This document shows, piece by piece, positions 46,023 to 54,343 of a stretch of DNA of 64,000 bases. Source of the DNA: Agromyces subbeticus DSM 16689 (lineage in GTDB: Bacteria > Actinomycetota > Actinomycetes > Actinomycetales > Microbacteriaceae); the NCBI RefSeq assembly GCF_000421565.1, contig NZ_ATXG01000014.1, positions 1 through 64,000 on the forward strand, written 5' to 3'. Under the pieces are notes generated by a model. It was not told where the DNA came from, did not search any database, and worked only from the letters and a program-made list of their open reading frames with translations. A program made the translations under genes and the position numbers. Position 1 is the stretch's first letter, and the number at the start of each line of letters is the position of its first letter.

Positions 46023-46873
46023 CCCTCACCCCCACTCGCGCCATCCTCACCGACGCCGTCGCCGCCGGGTGGGGGGTCGGCGCGTTCAACGTGCTGCATC
46101 TCGAGACGGCCGAGGCGCTCGCCGCCGCGGCCGAGGCGACGCGGCTGCCCGTGATCCTGCAGATCTCGGAGAACGCGATCCGCTACCACGGGGGCTTCGA
46201 ACCCATCGCACGGGCGACCCTCGCCGTCGCCGAGGCGTCGAGTGCGGCGATCGCCGTGCACCTCGACCACGCCGAAGACGCGGCTCTCGCGCTCCTGGCC
46301 ATCGACCACGGATTCGGCTCCGTCATGTACGACGGTGCGAAGCTCGACTTCGCCGACAACGTCGCGACCACCCGTCGCGTCGTCGGCCACGCGGCGAGCG
46401 CGGGCGTGCTCGTCGAGGCCGAGCTCGGCGAGATCGGCGGCAAAGACGGCGCGCACGCGCCCGGCGTGCGCACCGACCCCGACGAGGCGGCGCAGTTCGT
46501 CGCAGAGACCGGGGTCGGCGCCCTCGCCGTGGCCGTCGGCTCCTCGCACGCCATGACCGAGCGGGTTGCAGCGCTCGACCTCGGGCTCGTCGCCCGCATC
46601 CGCGCCGCCGTACCGGAGACCGTGCCGCTCGTGCTGCACGGTTCCTCCGGCGTCGCCGATGAGACGATCGTCGCCGGCATCCGCGCCGGCCTCACGAAGA
46701 TCAACGTCTCGACCCACCTGAACGCCCGGTTCACGGGCGCGATCCGCAGATTCCTCGATGAGCACCCCGGCGTCGTAGACTCGCGCAAGTACCTCTCTGC
46801 CGGCCGCGACGCCATCGAATCGGAGGCGGCTCGCCTCCTCCGACTGTTCGCTGGAAAGGACACCAACGGATGA
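46019..46873 (+). CDS. Class II aldolase, GatY/KbaY-like
   Basis: The 284-residue zinc aldolase has AVHLDHAEDAALALLAID (catalytic Asp and first zinc His), EAELGEIGGKDG, VGSSHAM, LHGSSG and KINVSTHLN. It belongs with fructose/tagatose-bisphosphate aldolases; the GatY/KbaY branch is favoured by the preceding PfkB kinase and NagA. It would split tagatose-1,6-bisphosphate into DHAP and glyceraldehyde-3-phosphate. Stop and start overlap neighbours by 4 bp on both sides. Confidence 0.83.
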   Translation: MTLTPTRAILTDAVAAGWGVGAFNVLHLETAEALAAAAEATRLPVILQISENAIRYHGGFEPIARATLAVAEASSAAIAVHLDHAEDAALALLAIDHGFGSVMYDGAKLDFADNVATTRRVVGHAASAGVLVEAELGEIGGKDGAHAPGVRTDPDEAAQFVAETGVGALAVAVGSSHAMTERVAALDLGLVARIRAAVPETVPLVLHGSSGVADETIVAGIRAGLTKINVSTHLNARFTGAIRRFLDEHPGVVDSRKYLSAGRDAIESEAARLLRLFAGKDTNG

Positions 46874-47655
46874 ATCGTGCCGAGCGACTGAGCGCTGTGC
46901 TCGACCTCCTCGCCGAGAGCGGGCAGGTCGACGTCGACCAGATCGTCGATCACCTCGAGGTGTCGCCGGCCACGGCCCGCCGCGACCTCGACGCGCTCGC
47001 CCGCCAGCAGCTGCTGACCCGCACGCGCGGTGGCGCGGTCGCGCATTCGGTCGCCTACGACCTGCCGATCCGCTACAAGAACCAGCAGAACCCGAGCGCC
47101 AAGGCGGCGATCGCGCAAGCGGCGAGCGCGCTCGTGCCGCGCGGCGCCGTGATCGGCCTCTGCGGCGGCACGACGTCGACGGCGATCGCCGATGCGCTCA
47201 TGTCGCGCGGCGACATCATGGAGCCGGCGCCCGACCCGAGCCTCACCGTCGTGACGAACGCGATCAACATCGCGATGCAGCTCGCGATGCGTCCTCAGAT
47301 CAAGACGGTCGTGACCGGCGGCGTCGTGCACGCCCGGTCGTACGAGCTCGTGGGCGCCTACACCGACGCGGTGCTCGGCAGCATCACGCTCGACCTCGCC
47401 TTCATCGGCGTGAACGGCATCGACCCCGTGCTCGGACCGACCTCGCACGATGAGCGTGAGGCGGCGGTCAACGCACTCATGGCCGGCCGTGCGACCCAGG
47501 CTGTGCTCGTCGCCGACTCGTCGAAGATCGACAAGCGCGCGTTCGCGGCGATCGGCCCACGCCGACTGTTCTCGACGGTCATCACCGATTCGGGCATCAC
47601 CGATGACCAGCGCGAGCGCCTCTCCGATGCGGGCTACGACGTTATCGTTGCTTAG
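46870..47655 (+). CDS. DeoR/GlpR-family regulator of the amino-sugar operon
   Basis: The 261-residue regulator has an N-terminal winged HTH (SGQVDVDQIVDHLEVSPATA, RTRGGAV) and a DeoRC domain (GGTTSTAIADAL, VVTGGVVHARSYELVGAYTD, FIGVNGIDPVLGPTSHDERE). It is embedded in the operon, overlapping the aldolase stop, and is followed directly by nagA. Its ligand is probably a sugar phosphate from the pathway, as in AgaR. Likely sites are the inverted motifs at 42916 and 43063. Confidence 0.88.
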   Translation: MNRAERLSAVLDLLAESGQVDVDQIVDHLEVSPATARRDLDALARQQLLTRTRGGAVAHSVAYDLPIRYKNQQNPSAKAAIAQAASALVPRGAVIGLCGGTTSTAIADALMSRGDIMEPAPDPSLTVVTNAINIAMQLAMRPQIKTVVTGGVVHARSYELVGAYTDAVLGSITLDLAFIGVNGIDPVLGPTSHDEREAAVNALMAGRATQAVLVADSSKIDKRAFAAIGPRRLFSTVITDSGITDDQRERLSDAGYDVIVA

Positions 47656-48816
47656 GTGAGCAGCGCACCCGTCGTCATCCATTCCGCACGCCTCGTGAGC
47701 GGCGCCGACACCGTGACCGACGCGTGGGTGCGCTTCGAGGGAGACCGGGTCGCGGCGCGGGGCATCGGCGACGGCTGGCGCGACGAGGTTCCCGAGGGCG
47801 CCGTCGAGGTCACGGATGCCGCGGGGCGGTTCCTCACCCCCGGATTCATCGACATCCACTGCCACGGTGCCGGCGGCGCGTCCGCCGATGAAGGCGAAGC
47901 CGCGATCGAGACGATGCTCGCCGTGCACAATGCGCACGGCACGACGCGCACGGTGCTCTCGCTCGTGACCTCCACGGTCGAGCGCCTCGCTGCGGAGCTG
48001 ACGACGATCTCGCGGTTCGCCGAGCGCGATCCCCGAGTGCTCGGCGCCCACCTCGAGGGCCCGTTCCTCGATCACGACTTCCGTGGAGCGCACGATCCGG
48101 CGCTGCTGCGCGCCGCCGACGCGGCATCCGTCGACCTGCTGCTCGAGGCCGCAGCCGGCGCGCTGCGGCAGATCACGATCGCGCCCGAGCACGACGGAGC
48201 GCTCGACGCGATCGGGCGGCTCACCGAGGCGGGTGTCAAGGTCGCCGTCGGGCACACGGGTGCCGACTTCGAGACGGCGCTCGCGGCCTTCGACGCGGGG
48301 GCCTCGATCCTCACCCATGCCTTCAACGGCATGCGCGGCATCCATCACCGCGCACCGGGCCCGGTCGCCGCGGCCATGCACGCCGACCACGTGACGCTCG
48401 AGGTCATCAACGACGGGGTCCATGTGCATCCCGACGTCGTCAGGCTCGCATTCGCCGGAGCTCCCGGCCGGGTGGCGCTCGTGACCGATGCGATGGCGGC
48501 GGCGGGCTCGGCCGACGGCACCTACCTGCTCGGAACGCTCGAGGTCGTCGTGGCCGACGGCGTCGCCCGGCTTCGCGAGGGGGGCTCCATCGCGGGGTCC
48601 ACGCTCACCCAAGACGAAGCGCTTCGGCGCGCCGTGCTCGACAGCGGCATCCCGCTCGACGAGGCGGTCGGCGCCGTGACGCTCACCCCGGCGGCCGCCA
48701 TCGGCCGTGCGGCAGACCTCGGCCGGCTCGACACTGGGTTCGCCGCCGACGCGGTGCTGCTCGACGCCGAGCTACGCGTCGATGCCGTCTGGGGCGCGGG
48801 CACGCGGCTCGCCTGA
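47656..48816 (+). CDS. nagA: N-acetylglucosamine/galactosamine-6-phosphate deacetylase
   Basis: The 386-residue amidohydrolase has the metal site HCHGAGG near residue 73, the metal Glu in LGAHLEGPFLD, His in VGHTGADF and HAFNGMRG, and catalytic Asp in TDAMAAAGSADG. It removes acetate from GlcNAc-6-P or GalNAc-6-P. GTG at 47656 begins right after the regulator's TAG. It is the last gene of the operon and the only deacetylase in the window, so it may also serve the second (NagB) operon. Confidence 0.92.
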   Translation: MSSAPVVIHSARLVSGADTVTDAWVRFEGDRVAARGIGDGWRDEVPEGAVEVTDAAGRFLTPGFIDIHCHGAGGASADEGEAAIETMLAVHNAHGTTRTVLSLVTSTVERLAAELTTISRFAERDPRVLGAHLEGPFLDHDFRGAHDPALLRAADAASVDLLLEAAAGALRQITIAPEHDGALDAIGRLTEAGVKVAVGHTGADFETALAAFDAGASILTHAFNGMRGIHHRAPGPVAAAMHADHVTLEVINDGVHVHPDVVRLAFAGAPGRVALVTDAMAAAGSADGTYLLGTLEVVVADGVARLREGGSIAGSTLTQDEALRRAVLDSGIPLDEAVGAVTLTPAAAIGRAADLGRLDTGFAADAVLLDAELRVDAVWGAGTRLA

Positions 48817-48881
48817 CCGCTCGCGGGCTCGCCCGCGGGCACGGGCGCTGGGCCCTCGCGGGGCTCGCCCGCCCACGGGCC

Positions 48882-48918
48882 GGGTTCGGAGGCGTGTTCC
48901 CCATCGCCTCCGAAACCC
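48882..48918 (+). terminator. Terminator region after nagA
   Basis: GGGTTCGGAGGCG (48882-48894) pairs with CGCCTCCGAAACCC (48905-48918) with one bulged base and a 10-nt loop. A GC-rich stretch with smaller hairpins precedes it. It lies in the 402-bp gap before the sigma-factor gene. Confidence 0.65.
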
Positions 48919-49015
48919 GCCCGGTCGAGCGGCGCATCGTTCCCCCGATGCTCTCCGCCCTGGCGCCGGCAGGGCCGGCATCCGTCTCGGGATTCGGGTC
49001 GCCTGAGACGGCGGT

Positions 49016-49039
49016 GGTGAAGGCGAATTCGCCTTCACC
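49016..49039. repeat. 24-bp perfect palindrome
   Basis: The arms GGTGAAGGCGAA (49016-49027) and TTCGCCTTCACC (49028-49039) are exact reverse complements with no spacer. As RNA it would be a 10-bp stem with an AATT loop; as DNA it is a perfect dyad suitable for a dimeric regulator. It is 180 bp upstream of the fused sigma factor. No T-tract follows, so operator and terminator are both possible. Confidence 0.8.
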
Positions 49040-49218
49040 CAGAGAGACGGGGCACTGCGCCTTCTATGACGCGCATTCCGGAAAGATTCGTACGCGAGTT
49101 TCACAGCGATTTCTGCTGGAATGTACAGGTCCGTGACTCGCGTCATGAATCGCGTATCGACGCGTCTCTTCAGTGGGCCGACCATTCCGACACCGGCCCG
49201 CGAACCGAAGGAGCATCA

Positions 49219-51181
49219 GTGCCACCGCTGCGTACCGACCGATCGGCCGACGCCGCGCTCATCGAGCGCACGCGTCAGGGCGACCGCTCCGCGTACGCCG
49301 AGCTCTGGGAGCGGCACTCGGCCTCGGCACGCACCGTCGCGCGCTCGTACAGTTCGCTCGACCCCGACGACCTCGTGGCCGAGTCGTTCACCAAGATCTA
49401 CAGCACGATCCTCGCGGGCGGCGGGCCCACCGGTGCGTTCCGCCCGTACCTCTTCACGACGATCCGCAACACGGCGGCGGGCTGGGGGCGCGCGCGCCAC
49501 GAGACCACGCTCGACACGCTCGAGTCGTTCGAAGACCCTGCGTCGAGCGAGTCGGCCACGCTCGAAGCCCTCGACCGCGGCGCAACGGCGCAGGCTTTCC
49601 GATCGCTTCCGACCCGGTGGCAGGAGGTGCTCTGGTACTCGGAGGTCGAGAACATGACCCCGCAGCAGATCGCTCCGCTGCTCGGCATGAGCGCCAACAG
49701 CACGGCGGCGCTCGCCTACCGGGCTCGCGAGGGACTGCGGCAGGCCTGGATCCGCGTGCACCTGCGCAACCCCGCGAACGCCCCCGAGTGCCAGTGGACG
49801 ATCGATCGCCTCGGCAGCTACACCCGGGGCAAGCTCCGCACTCGCGAGACCACGCGACTCGAGGCGCACCTCGACGACTGCGCCAAGTGCACGATCGTCG
49901 CCGCCGAGGCTCGCGACGTCGGCTCCCGCCTCGCCCTCGTGCTGCTCCCGCTCACGGCAGGCATCGGCGGCGCGACCGCCTACTCCGCCTGGCTCTCGCA
50001 AGGCGCACCGGTCGCCGATCTCGCACTCGGCGCGGCCGGCATGCCTGCCGTCGTCACCGGTCTACACTCGGCGGGCGCGACCGGAGCTGCGGGCGCAACC
50101 GGAGCTGCCGGCGCATCCACGGGCGCATCCGGCACAGCCGGCGCGGGTGCCGGTTCCGGTGCCGCCGGAACCACGGCGGGCGCAACGGCCGGCGCATCGA
50201 CGGCCGGCGGCCTGGTCGGCGCGGTGGGCGGTGCCGGTGTCGTCATCGGTGCCGGAGTCGGTACCCTCGTGCTCGCGGCGGCGGCCGTCGCTGCCGTCAT
50301 CATCGTGCCGACGCTCGCCGCGGCGCCGCCTCCGCCCGAGACCTCGGTGGTCGCCGAGCCGGCGCCCGATACGACCGAGATCGAGGTTCCGAATGTCGCG
50401 GCGCCGGTGCCGCTTCCGATCGTGCCGCCGATCGCACCGCCGAATCCCGTCGCTCCCCCCGGTCGACGTCGAGCCCGAAGAGGTCGACGCCGCGCCATCG
50501 CCTTCGCCGATTCCCGACCCCACTCCGCCGACGACCACGCCCACGACACCAACGCCCACGACACCGACCACGCCGCCCGATCCCGAGCCCGTCGACACCG
50601 TGGCCCTGCCGCCGGTGGTGTTCGAGCCCGACACCGGCGGCGGCCTCGTCGACCCGATCCTGTCGGGCACCGCCGAACCGGGTGCAGAGATCCGAGTGCA
50701 GGTGCAGTCCGACGTCGTTCTCTCGGCCGCGTCCGCATCTGCCGCTGTCGCCGAGCCCGACGCGACCGCCGACGCCGACGGAAACTGGTCGCTGACGTAC
50801 TCGGGCCTTCCGGCTGGCACGCACCTGCTCACCGTCACCCAGACCGACCTGGCCGGCAACGACTCTGTTCCCGGCATACCGGTCGAGGTCTCGCTGTCGA
50901 GTCCCCAGTTGGTGCTCGAGGGTATCGGTCGCTACGTGTGGCGCATCTCGTTCGATGGCGCCCCGGGTGCAACCGTGCAGGTGCTCGTCGACGGCGCGGA
51001 GTACAGTCGGGTCGTGCTCGATGCGGAAGGCGATTACACCGTTCGCGGGCTCTTCGACATCCCCCGCGACATCATGGTCACGGTGCGATACACCGCGGAT
51101 GAACGGTATGGTCCGACCGCCGTAGCCGAGCGCTGGTGGTGGGCCGACGAGGCATCCGCTCCGGCTAGTCTTGCGGGATGA
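49219..51181 (+). CDS. ECF-type sigma factor fused to zinc finger, membrane and Ig-like region; interrupted by a one-base frameshift
   Basis: GTG at 49219 follows GAAGGAG. Residues 1-185 hold sigma region 2 (RSYSSLDPDDLVAESFTKIY) and region 4 (LPTRWQEVLWYSEVENMTPQ, GMSANSTAALAYRARE). A zinc-finger anti-sigma-like motif HLDDCAKC follows, then hydrophobic segments near 235-256 and 332-368 flanking a Gly/Ala/Thr-rich collagen-like linker, and a Pro-rich stalk. The frame then breaks: a C6 run at 50455-50460 needs one base skipped to continue into VDVEPEEVD, a Thr/Pro stalk, an Ig-like domain (NWSLTYSGLPAGTHLLTVTQ) and the stop at 51181, which overlaps purU. Unshifted, the frame runs to 51102 with Arg/His-rich nonsense. 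Real mutation, phase variation or sequencing error cannot be told apart. Confidence 0.75.
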
Positions 51182-52059
51182 CCGAGCACGTTCCCGGCGC
51201 ACCTCCCGAACGCCTGCACCACTGGGTCGTCACCCTCAGCTGCACCGACGGCCCCGGCATCGTGCACGCCGTGAGCGGCGCGATGGTGGCCGCCCGCGGC
51301 AACATCACCGAGAGCCAGCAGTTCGCGAGCCTCGATACGGGCCGCTTTTTCATGCGCCTGCAGGTCGAATCGCCGGCGGGCCGTGACGAGGTCGAAGCGG
51401 CGCTGCATCCGGTCACCGAGCGCTGGGGCATGCAGTGGCACCTCGACGAGGTCGCCCGCCCCCTGCGCACCCTCGTGCTCGCCTCGACGGCCGGGCACTG
51501 CGTGAACGACCTGCTCTTCCGCCAGCGCGCGGGGCAACTGTCGGTCGAGATCCCGCTCGTGCTCTCCAACCACGGCACTCTCCGCGACCTGGTCGACTTC
51601 TACGGGGTGCCGTTCGAATCGCTCGCCGTCACGGATGCCGCGTCGAAGGCCGAGTTCGAACGACGCGTGCTCGCTGCGGTCGACGAACACGACATCGAGC
51701 TCGTCGTGCTGGCGCGCTACATGCAGATCCTCTCGCCCGAGCTGTGTGCTGCGCTCGAAGGCCGCTGCATCAACATCCACCACTCGTTCCTGCCCGGATT
51801 CAAGGGGGCGAACCCCTATCGACAGGCGCACGCACGCGGCGTGAAGCTGATCGGTGCGACAGCGCACTTCGTGACGAGCGACCTCGACGAGGGCCCGATC
51901 ATCGAGCAGAACGTCGTGCGCGTCGATCACTCGCGCAGCCCCGCCGAGCTCGTCGCGATCGGGCAAGACGAAGAGAGCCGCACGCTCAGCCAGGCGGTCA
52001 AGTGGTTCGCCGAGCGCCGGGTGCTCGTCGACGGCGCCCGCACGATCATCTTCCGCTGA
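51178..52059 (+). CDS. purU: Formyltetrahydrofolate deformylase
   Basis: The 293-residue protein has an N-terminal ACT domain (VVTLSCTDGPGIVHAVSGAM) and a formyl-transferase-fold hydrolase with IPLVLSNHGTL, VLARYMQILS, INIHHSFLPGFKGANPY and the Asp in VTSDLDEGPIIEQ. It releases formate from 10-formyl-THF to balance the one-carbon pool and purine synthesis. The ATG at 51178 overlaps the TGA of the shifted frame of the sigma gene, which supports that frame as genuine coding sequence. Confidence 0.95.
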   Translation: MTEHVPGAPPERLHHWVVTLSCTDGPGIVHAVSGAMVAARGNITESQQFASLDTGRFFMRLQVESPAGRDEVEAALHPVTERWGMQWHLDEVARPLRTLVLASTAGHCVNDLLFRQRAGQLSVEIPLVLSNHGTLRDLVDFYGVPFESLAVTDAASKAEFERRVLAAVDEHDIELVVLARYMQILSPELCAALEGRCINIHHSFLPGFKGANPYRQAHARGVKLIGATAHFVTSDLDEGPIIEQNVVRVDHSRSPAELVAIGQDEESRTLSQAVKWFAERRVLVDGARTIIFR

Positions 52060-52081
52060 GGCGCGGGTAGGCTTGAGGGTC

Positions 52082-52480
52082 GTGAGCGAAGCACAGCACC
52101 AGCACGACCGGCAGCAGCGCGACGAACAGCGTGCGCAGATGGCGAAGATCGGGCCGAACGACATCCTCCGGTTCTTCCTCGAGCTCTTCGCCTTCGTCTC
52201 GCTCGGCATCTGGGGTTTCCTCGCCTTCCCGCTGCCGTGGCCGGGAGTGCTCATCGGCATCGGTGCGCCGCTCCTGGCGATTCTCGCCTGGGCGCTGTTC
52301 GTCTCGCCGAAAGCCGTGTTCCGGGTCGACCTCTTCGGCAAGGCGCTCGTCGAGATCGCCGTCTTCTCAGCGGCCGCCCTCGGCTGGTGGACCCTCGGCC
52401 AGCCGATCGTCGCGGTGGTCTTCGCCGTGGCCGCCGCGATCAGCGGCGTCGTGCACGGCCGCCGTCAACTCGCCGGCTGA
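52082..52480 (+). CDS. YrdB/DUF2568-family small membrane protein
   Basis: The 132-residue protein has a hydrophilic Gln-rich N-terminus (EAQHQHDRQQRDEQRAQ) and four hydrophobic helices: ILRFFLELFAFVSLGIWGFL, VLIGIGAPLLAILAWALFV, VEIAVFSAAALGWWTL and IVAVVFAVAAAISGVVH. This matches the DUF2568/YrdB pattern. Function is unknown. GTG at 52082 follows GAGGG; an internal ATG at 52139 is possible. It follows purU by 22 bp and may be cotranscribed. Confidence 0.75.
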   Translation: MSEAQHQHDRQQRDEQRAQMAKIGPNDILRFFLELFAFVSLGIWGFLAFPLPWPGVLIGIGAPLLAILAWALFVSPKAVFRVDLFGKALVEIAVFSAAALGWWTLGQPIVAVVFAVAAAISGVVHGRRQLAG

Positions 52481-52646
52481 CCATCGCGCTGCGGCTGCTC
52501 CCCGGTCGCCATGATGAACGCCGTGAGCACGACACGGCGACGCCTCACCAGCGCGAGCACGCCCGAGCACGCGCGACATTCGGGCGCCTGACGGCGATGG
52601 GGTGGACGGATGCCGCGGCATCCGCTCACGCGATCGGGTGCTCGGC

Positions 52647-53432
52647 TCAGATGCCCTGCCACGCGGGCTTGTTCGCCCAGGCGTGCCGGTAGTAGTCGAG
52701 GTTCGTGAGCTCGGACGCCGCGGCCTCGTCGACGATGACCGTGGTGTGCGGGTGCAGCTGGATCGCAGAACCGGGCTGGCTCGCCGAGACGGCGCCCTCG
52801 ACCGCTGCCGCGACGGCGTGGGCCTTGGCCGCACCGAAGGCGAGCAGCACGAGGTGTCGTGCCCGCAGGATGGTGCCGATGCCCTGCGTGATGCAGTGCA
52901 TCGGAACGTCAGCGGGCGAATCGAAGAATCGCGCGTTGTCGAGCCGAGTCGGTTCGGTGAGCGTCTTCACGCGCGTGAGTGAGGCGAGCGACGAACCCGG
53001 CTCGTTGAAGCCGATGTGCCCCGTGCGGCCGATGCCGAGGATCTGCAGGTCGACACCGCCGGCAGCGGTGATCGCCGCCTCGTAGTCGCCACCGGCGTGC
53101 TCGATCGACGCGGGGTCGCCGTTCGGCACCCGCACGAGCTCGGGCGTGAGGCCGAGCGGCTCCACGACCTCGCGCGTGATGACGGCGCGGTAGCTCTCGG
53201 GGTGGCCGGCGGGCAGCCCGACGTACTCGTCGAGCGCGAAGCCGCGCACGCCGCGCACGTCGATCTCGTCGTCGGCGATGCGGCGGGCGAGCGCGCGATA
53301 GCTCGCGAGCGGCGTGGATCCGGTCGCGAGGCCGAGCACGACGTCGGGCTTCGAGCGGATGAGCGTGACGATCGCGTCGGCGACGATGGCGCCCGCGGCG
53401 TCTTCGTTCTCTACGATGACGATTTCAGCCAT
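52647..53432 (-). CDS. nagB: Glucosamine-6-phosphate deaminase
   Basis: The 261-residue protein has the NagB motifs VLGLATGSTPLASYRALARR, FALDEYVGLPAGHPESYR (catalytic Asp), GIGRTGHIGFNEPGSSL and the closing HTTVIVDEAAASEL. It converts glucosamine-6-phosphate to fructose-6-phosphate and ammonia. The ATG at 53432 lies inside the end of the ROK kinase gene (22-bp overlap). It is the last gene of the minus-strand GlcNAc operon. Confidence 0.95.
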   Translation of the reverse strand: MAEIVIVENEDAAGAIVADAIVTLIRSKPDVVLGLATGSTPLASYRALARRIADDEIDVRGVRGFALDEYVGLPAGHPESYRAVITREVVEPLGLTPELVRVPNGDPASIEHAGGDYEAAITAAGGVDLQILGIGRTGHIGFNEPGSSLASLTRVKTLTEPTRLDNARFFDSPADVPMHCITQGIGTILRARHLVLLAFGAAKAHAVAAAVEGAVSASQPGSAIQLHPHTTVIVDEAAASELTNLDYYRHAWANKPAWQGI

Positions 53433-54343
53433 TGGTGTTCTCCTACGAGGGCGGCGCCGACGGCTGCCGCCGGGAAACCGAAGGGGATGACCTGCACGCG
53501 AGCCGCGAGGCCGATCGATGCGATGAAGGCCGATTCATCGGCCCACCGATTCAGGATACGGCGTGTGCCGACCAGCAGCGGTTCACCGAGGGCAGCGAGC
53601 CCGCCCCCGATCACCACGGTGTCGACGTCGACGGTCAGTGCGAGCAGGCGCACGGCCGACGCGACGCCCGTCAGGAACTCCTCGCGCACCGCCTGCGCGC
53701 GCGCATCGCCGGCCTCGGCCGCCGCGAAGAGCTCTCGGGCAGGGTGCTCTGAGGCGGTCGGCCACGTGCGGGCGATCGCGAGTCCGGAGGCGAGGGTCTC
53801 GAGGCAACCGCGCTGCCCGCAGCCGCACCTGACGCCAGCCGGGTCGACGGGGATGTGGCCGATCTCGCCCGCGACGCCGTGCCCGCCGCGCAGCAGCCGG
53901 CCATCGAGCACGACGCCGGCGGCGAGACCCGTTCCGAGGTTGAGGTAGGCCATCGAACTCACCCTGATGCCGTCGGCGACGCCGAGCAGGTGATGCGCTC
54001 CGAGCGCCGCCGCCTTGACGTCGTTCTCGATGCGTACCTCGACGCCGAGGCGGTCGGCCAGGCGCGGGCCGAGGTCGAGCCCCTCGAGGCCGAGGTTCAC
54101 CGCGTGCTCGACCCGACCGGTGGCGTTGTCGACGGCACCGGGGATGCCGATGCCGATCGAGGTGAAGGCCGAGGCGCCGACGCCCGCGAGCGCGGTCATG
54201 CGCTCGACGGTGCGGATGGCGGTCGCCACGACGGCCTCGGCACCGAAGCCCGTCGGCATGCGCACCTGATCGCTCAGCTCTCCGTCGGCACCGATCGCCA
54301 CCGCGGCCGTCTTCGTGCCGCCGATGTCGATGCCGAGCCTCAC
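53411..54343 (-). CDS. nagK: ROK-family kinase, probable N-acetylglucosamine kinase
   Basis: The 310-residue ROK enzyme has GIDIGGTKTAAVAIG, the catalytic Asp in RIENDVKAAALG, LNLGTGLAAGVV, GEIGHIPVD and zinc ligands in CGCGQRGCLE. It lacks an HTH, so it is a kinase rather than a repressor. GTG at 54343 overlaps the GH3 stop, and the 3' end overlaps nagB. Order GH3-ROK-NagB implies GlcNAc released from a glycan is phosphorylated, deacetylated by NagA elsewhere, then deaminated. Confidence 0.87.
   Translation of the reverse strand: MRLGIDIGGTKTAAVAIGADGELSDQVRMPTGFGAEAVVATAIRTVERMTALAGVGASAFTSIGIGIPGAVDNATGRVEHAVNLGLEGLDLGPRLADRLGVEVRIENDVKAAALGAHHLLGVADGIRVSSMAYLNLGTGLAAGVVLDGRLLRGGHGVAGEIGHIPVDPAGVRCGCGQRGCLETLASGLAIARTWPTASEHPARELFAAAEAGDARAQAVREEFLTGVASAVRLLALTVDVDTVVIGGGLAALGEPLLVGTRRILNRWADESAFIASIGLAARVQVIPFGFPAAAVGAALVGEHQWLKSSS

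Noticed and set aside
43172-46873. Sulfoquinovose (sulfo-EMP) pathway reading of isomerase-kinase-aldolase genes
   Set aside because: Such pathways also use an isomerase, a PfkB kinase and an aldolase, but NagA, the ROK kinase and the hexosaminidase favour amino sugars, and no sulfo-specific gene is present.
46183-48612. 809-codon frame antisense to aldolase, DeoR and nagA
   Set aside because: Spans three recognised genes with 4-bp overlaps; a shadow frame produced by GC-rich third positions.
50050-50220. Gly/Ala/Thr-rich DNA repeat as a satellite
   Set aside because: It is a coding linker of the sigma-fusion protein with varied codons, not an exact nucleotide repeat.
50461-51102. Unshifted continuation of the sigma factor after the C6 run
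   Set aside because: The translation turns abruptly into Arg/His-rich sequence, while the shifted frame gives a Pro/Thr stalk, an Ig-like domain and a stop overlapping purU.
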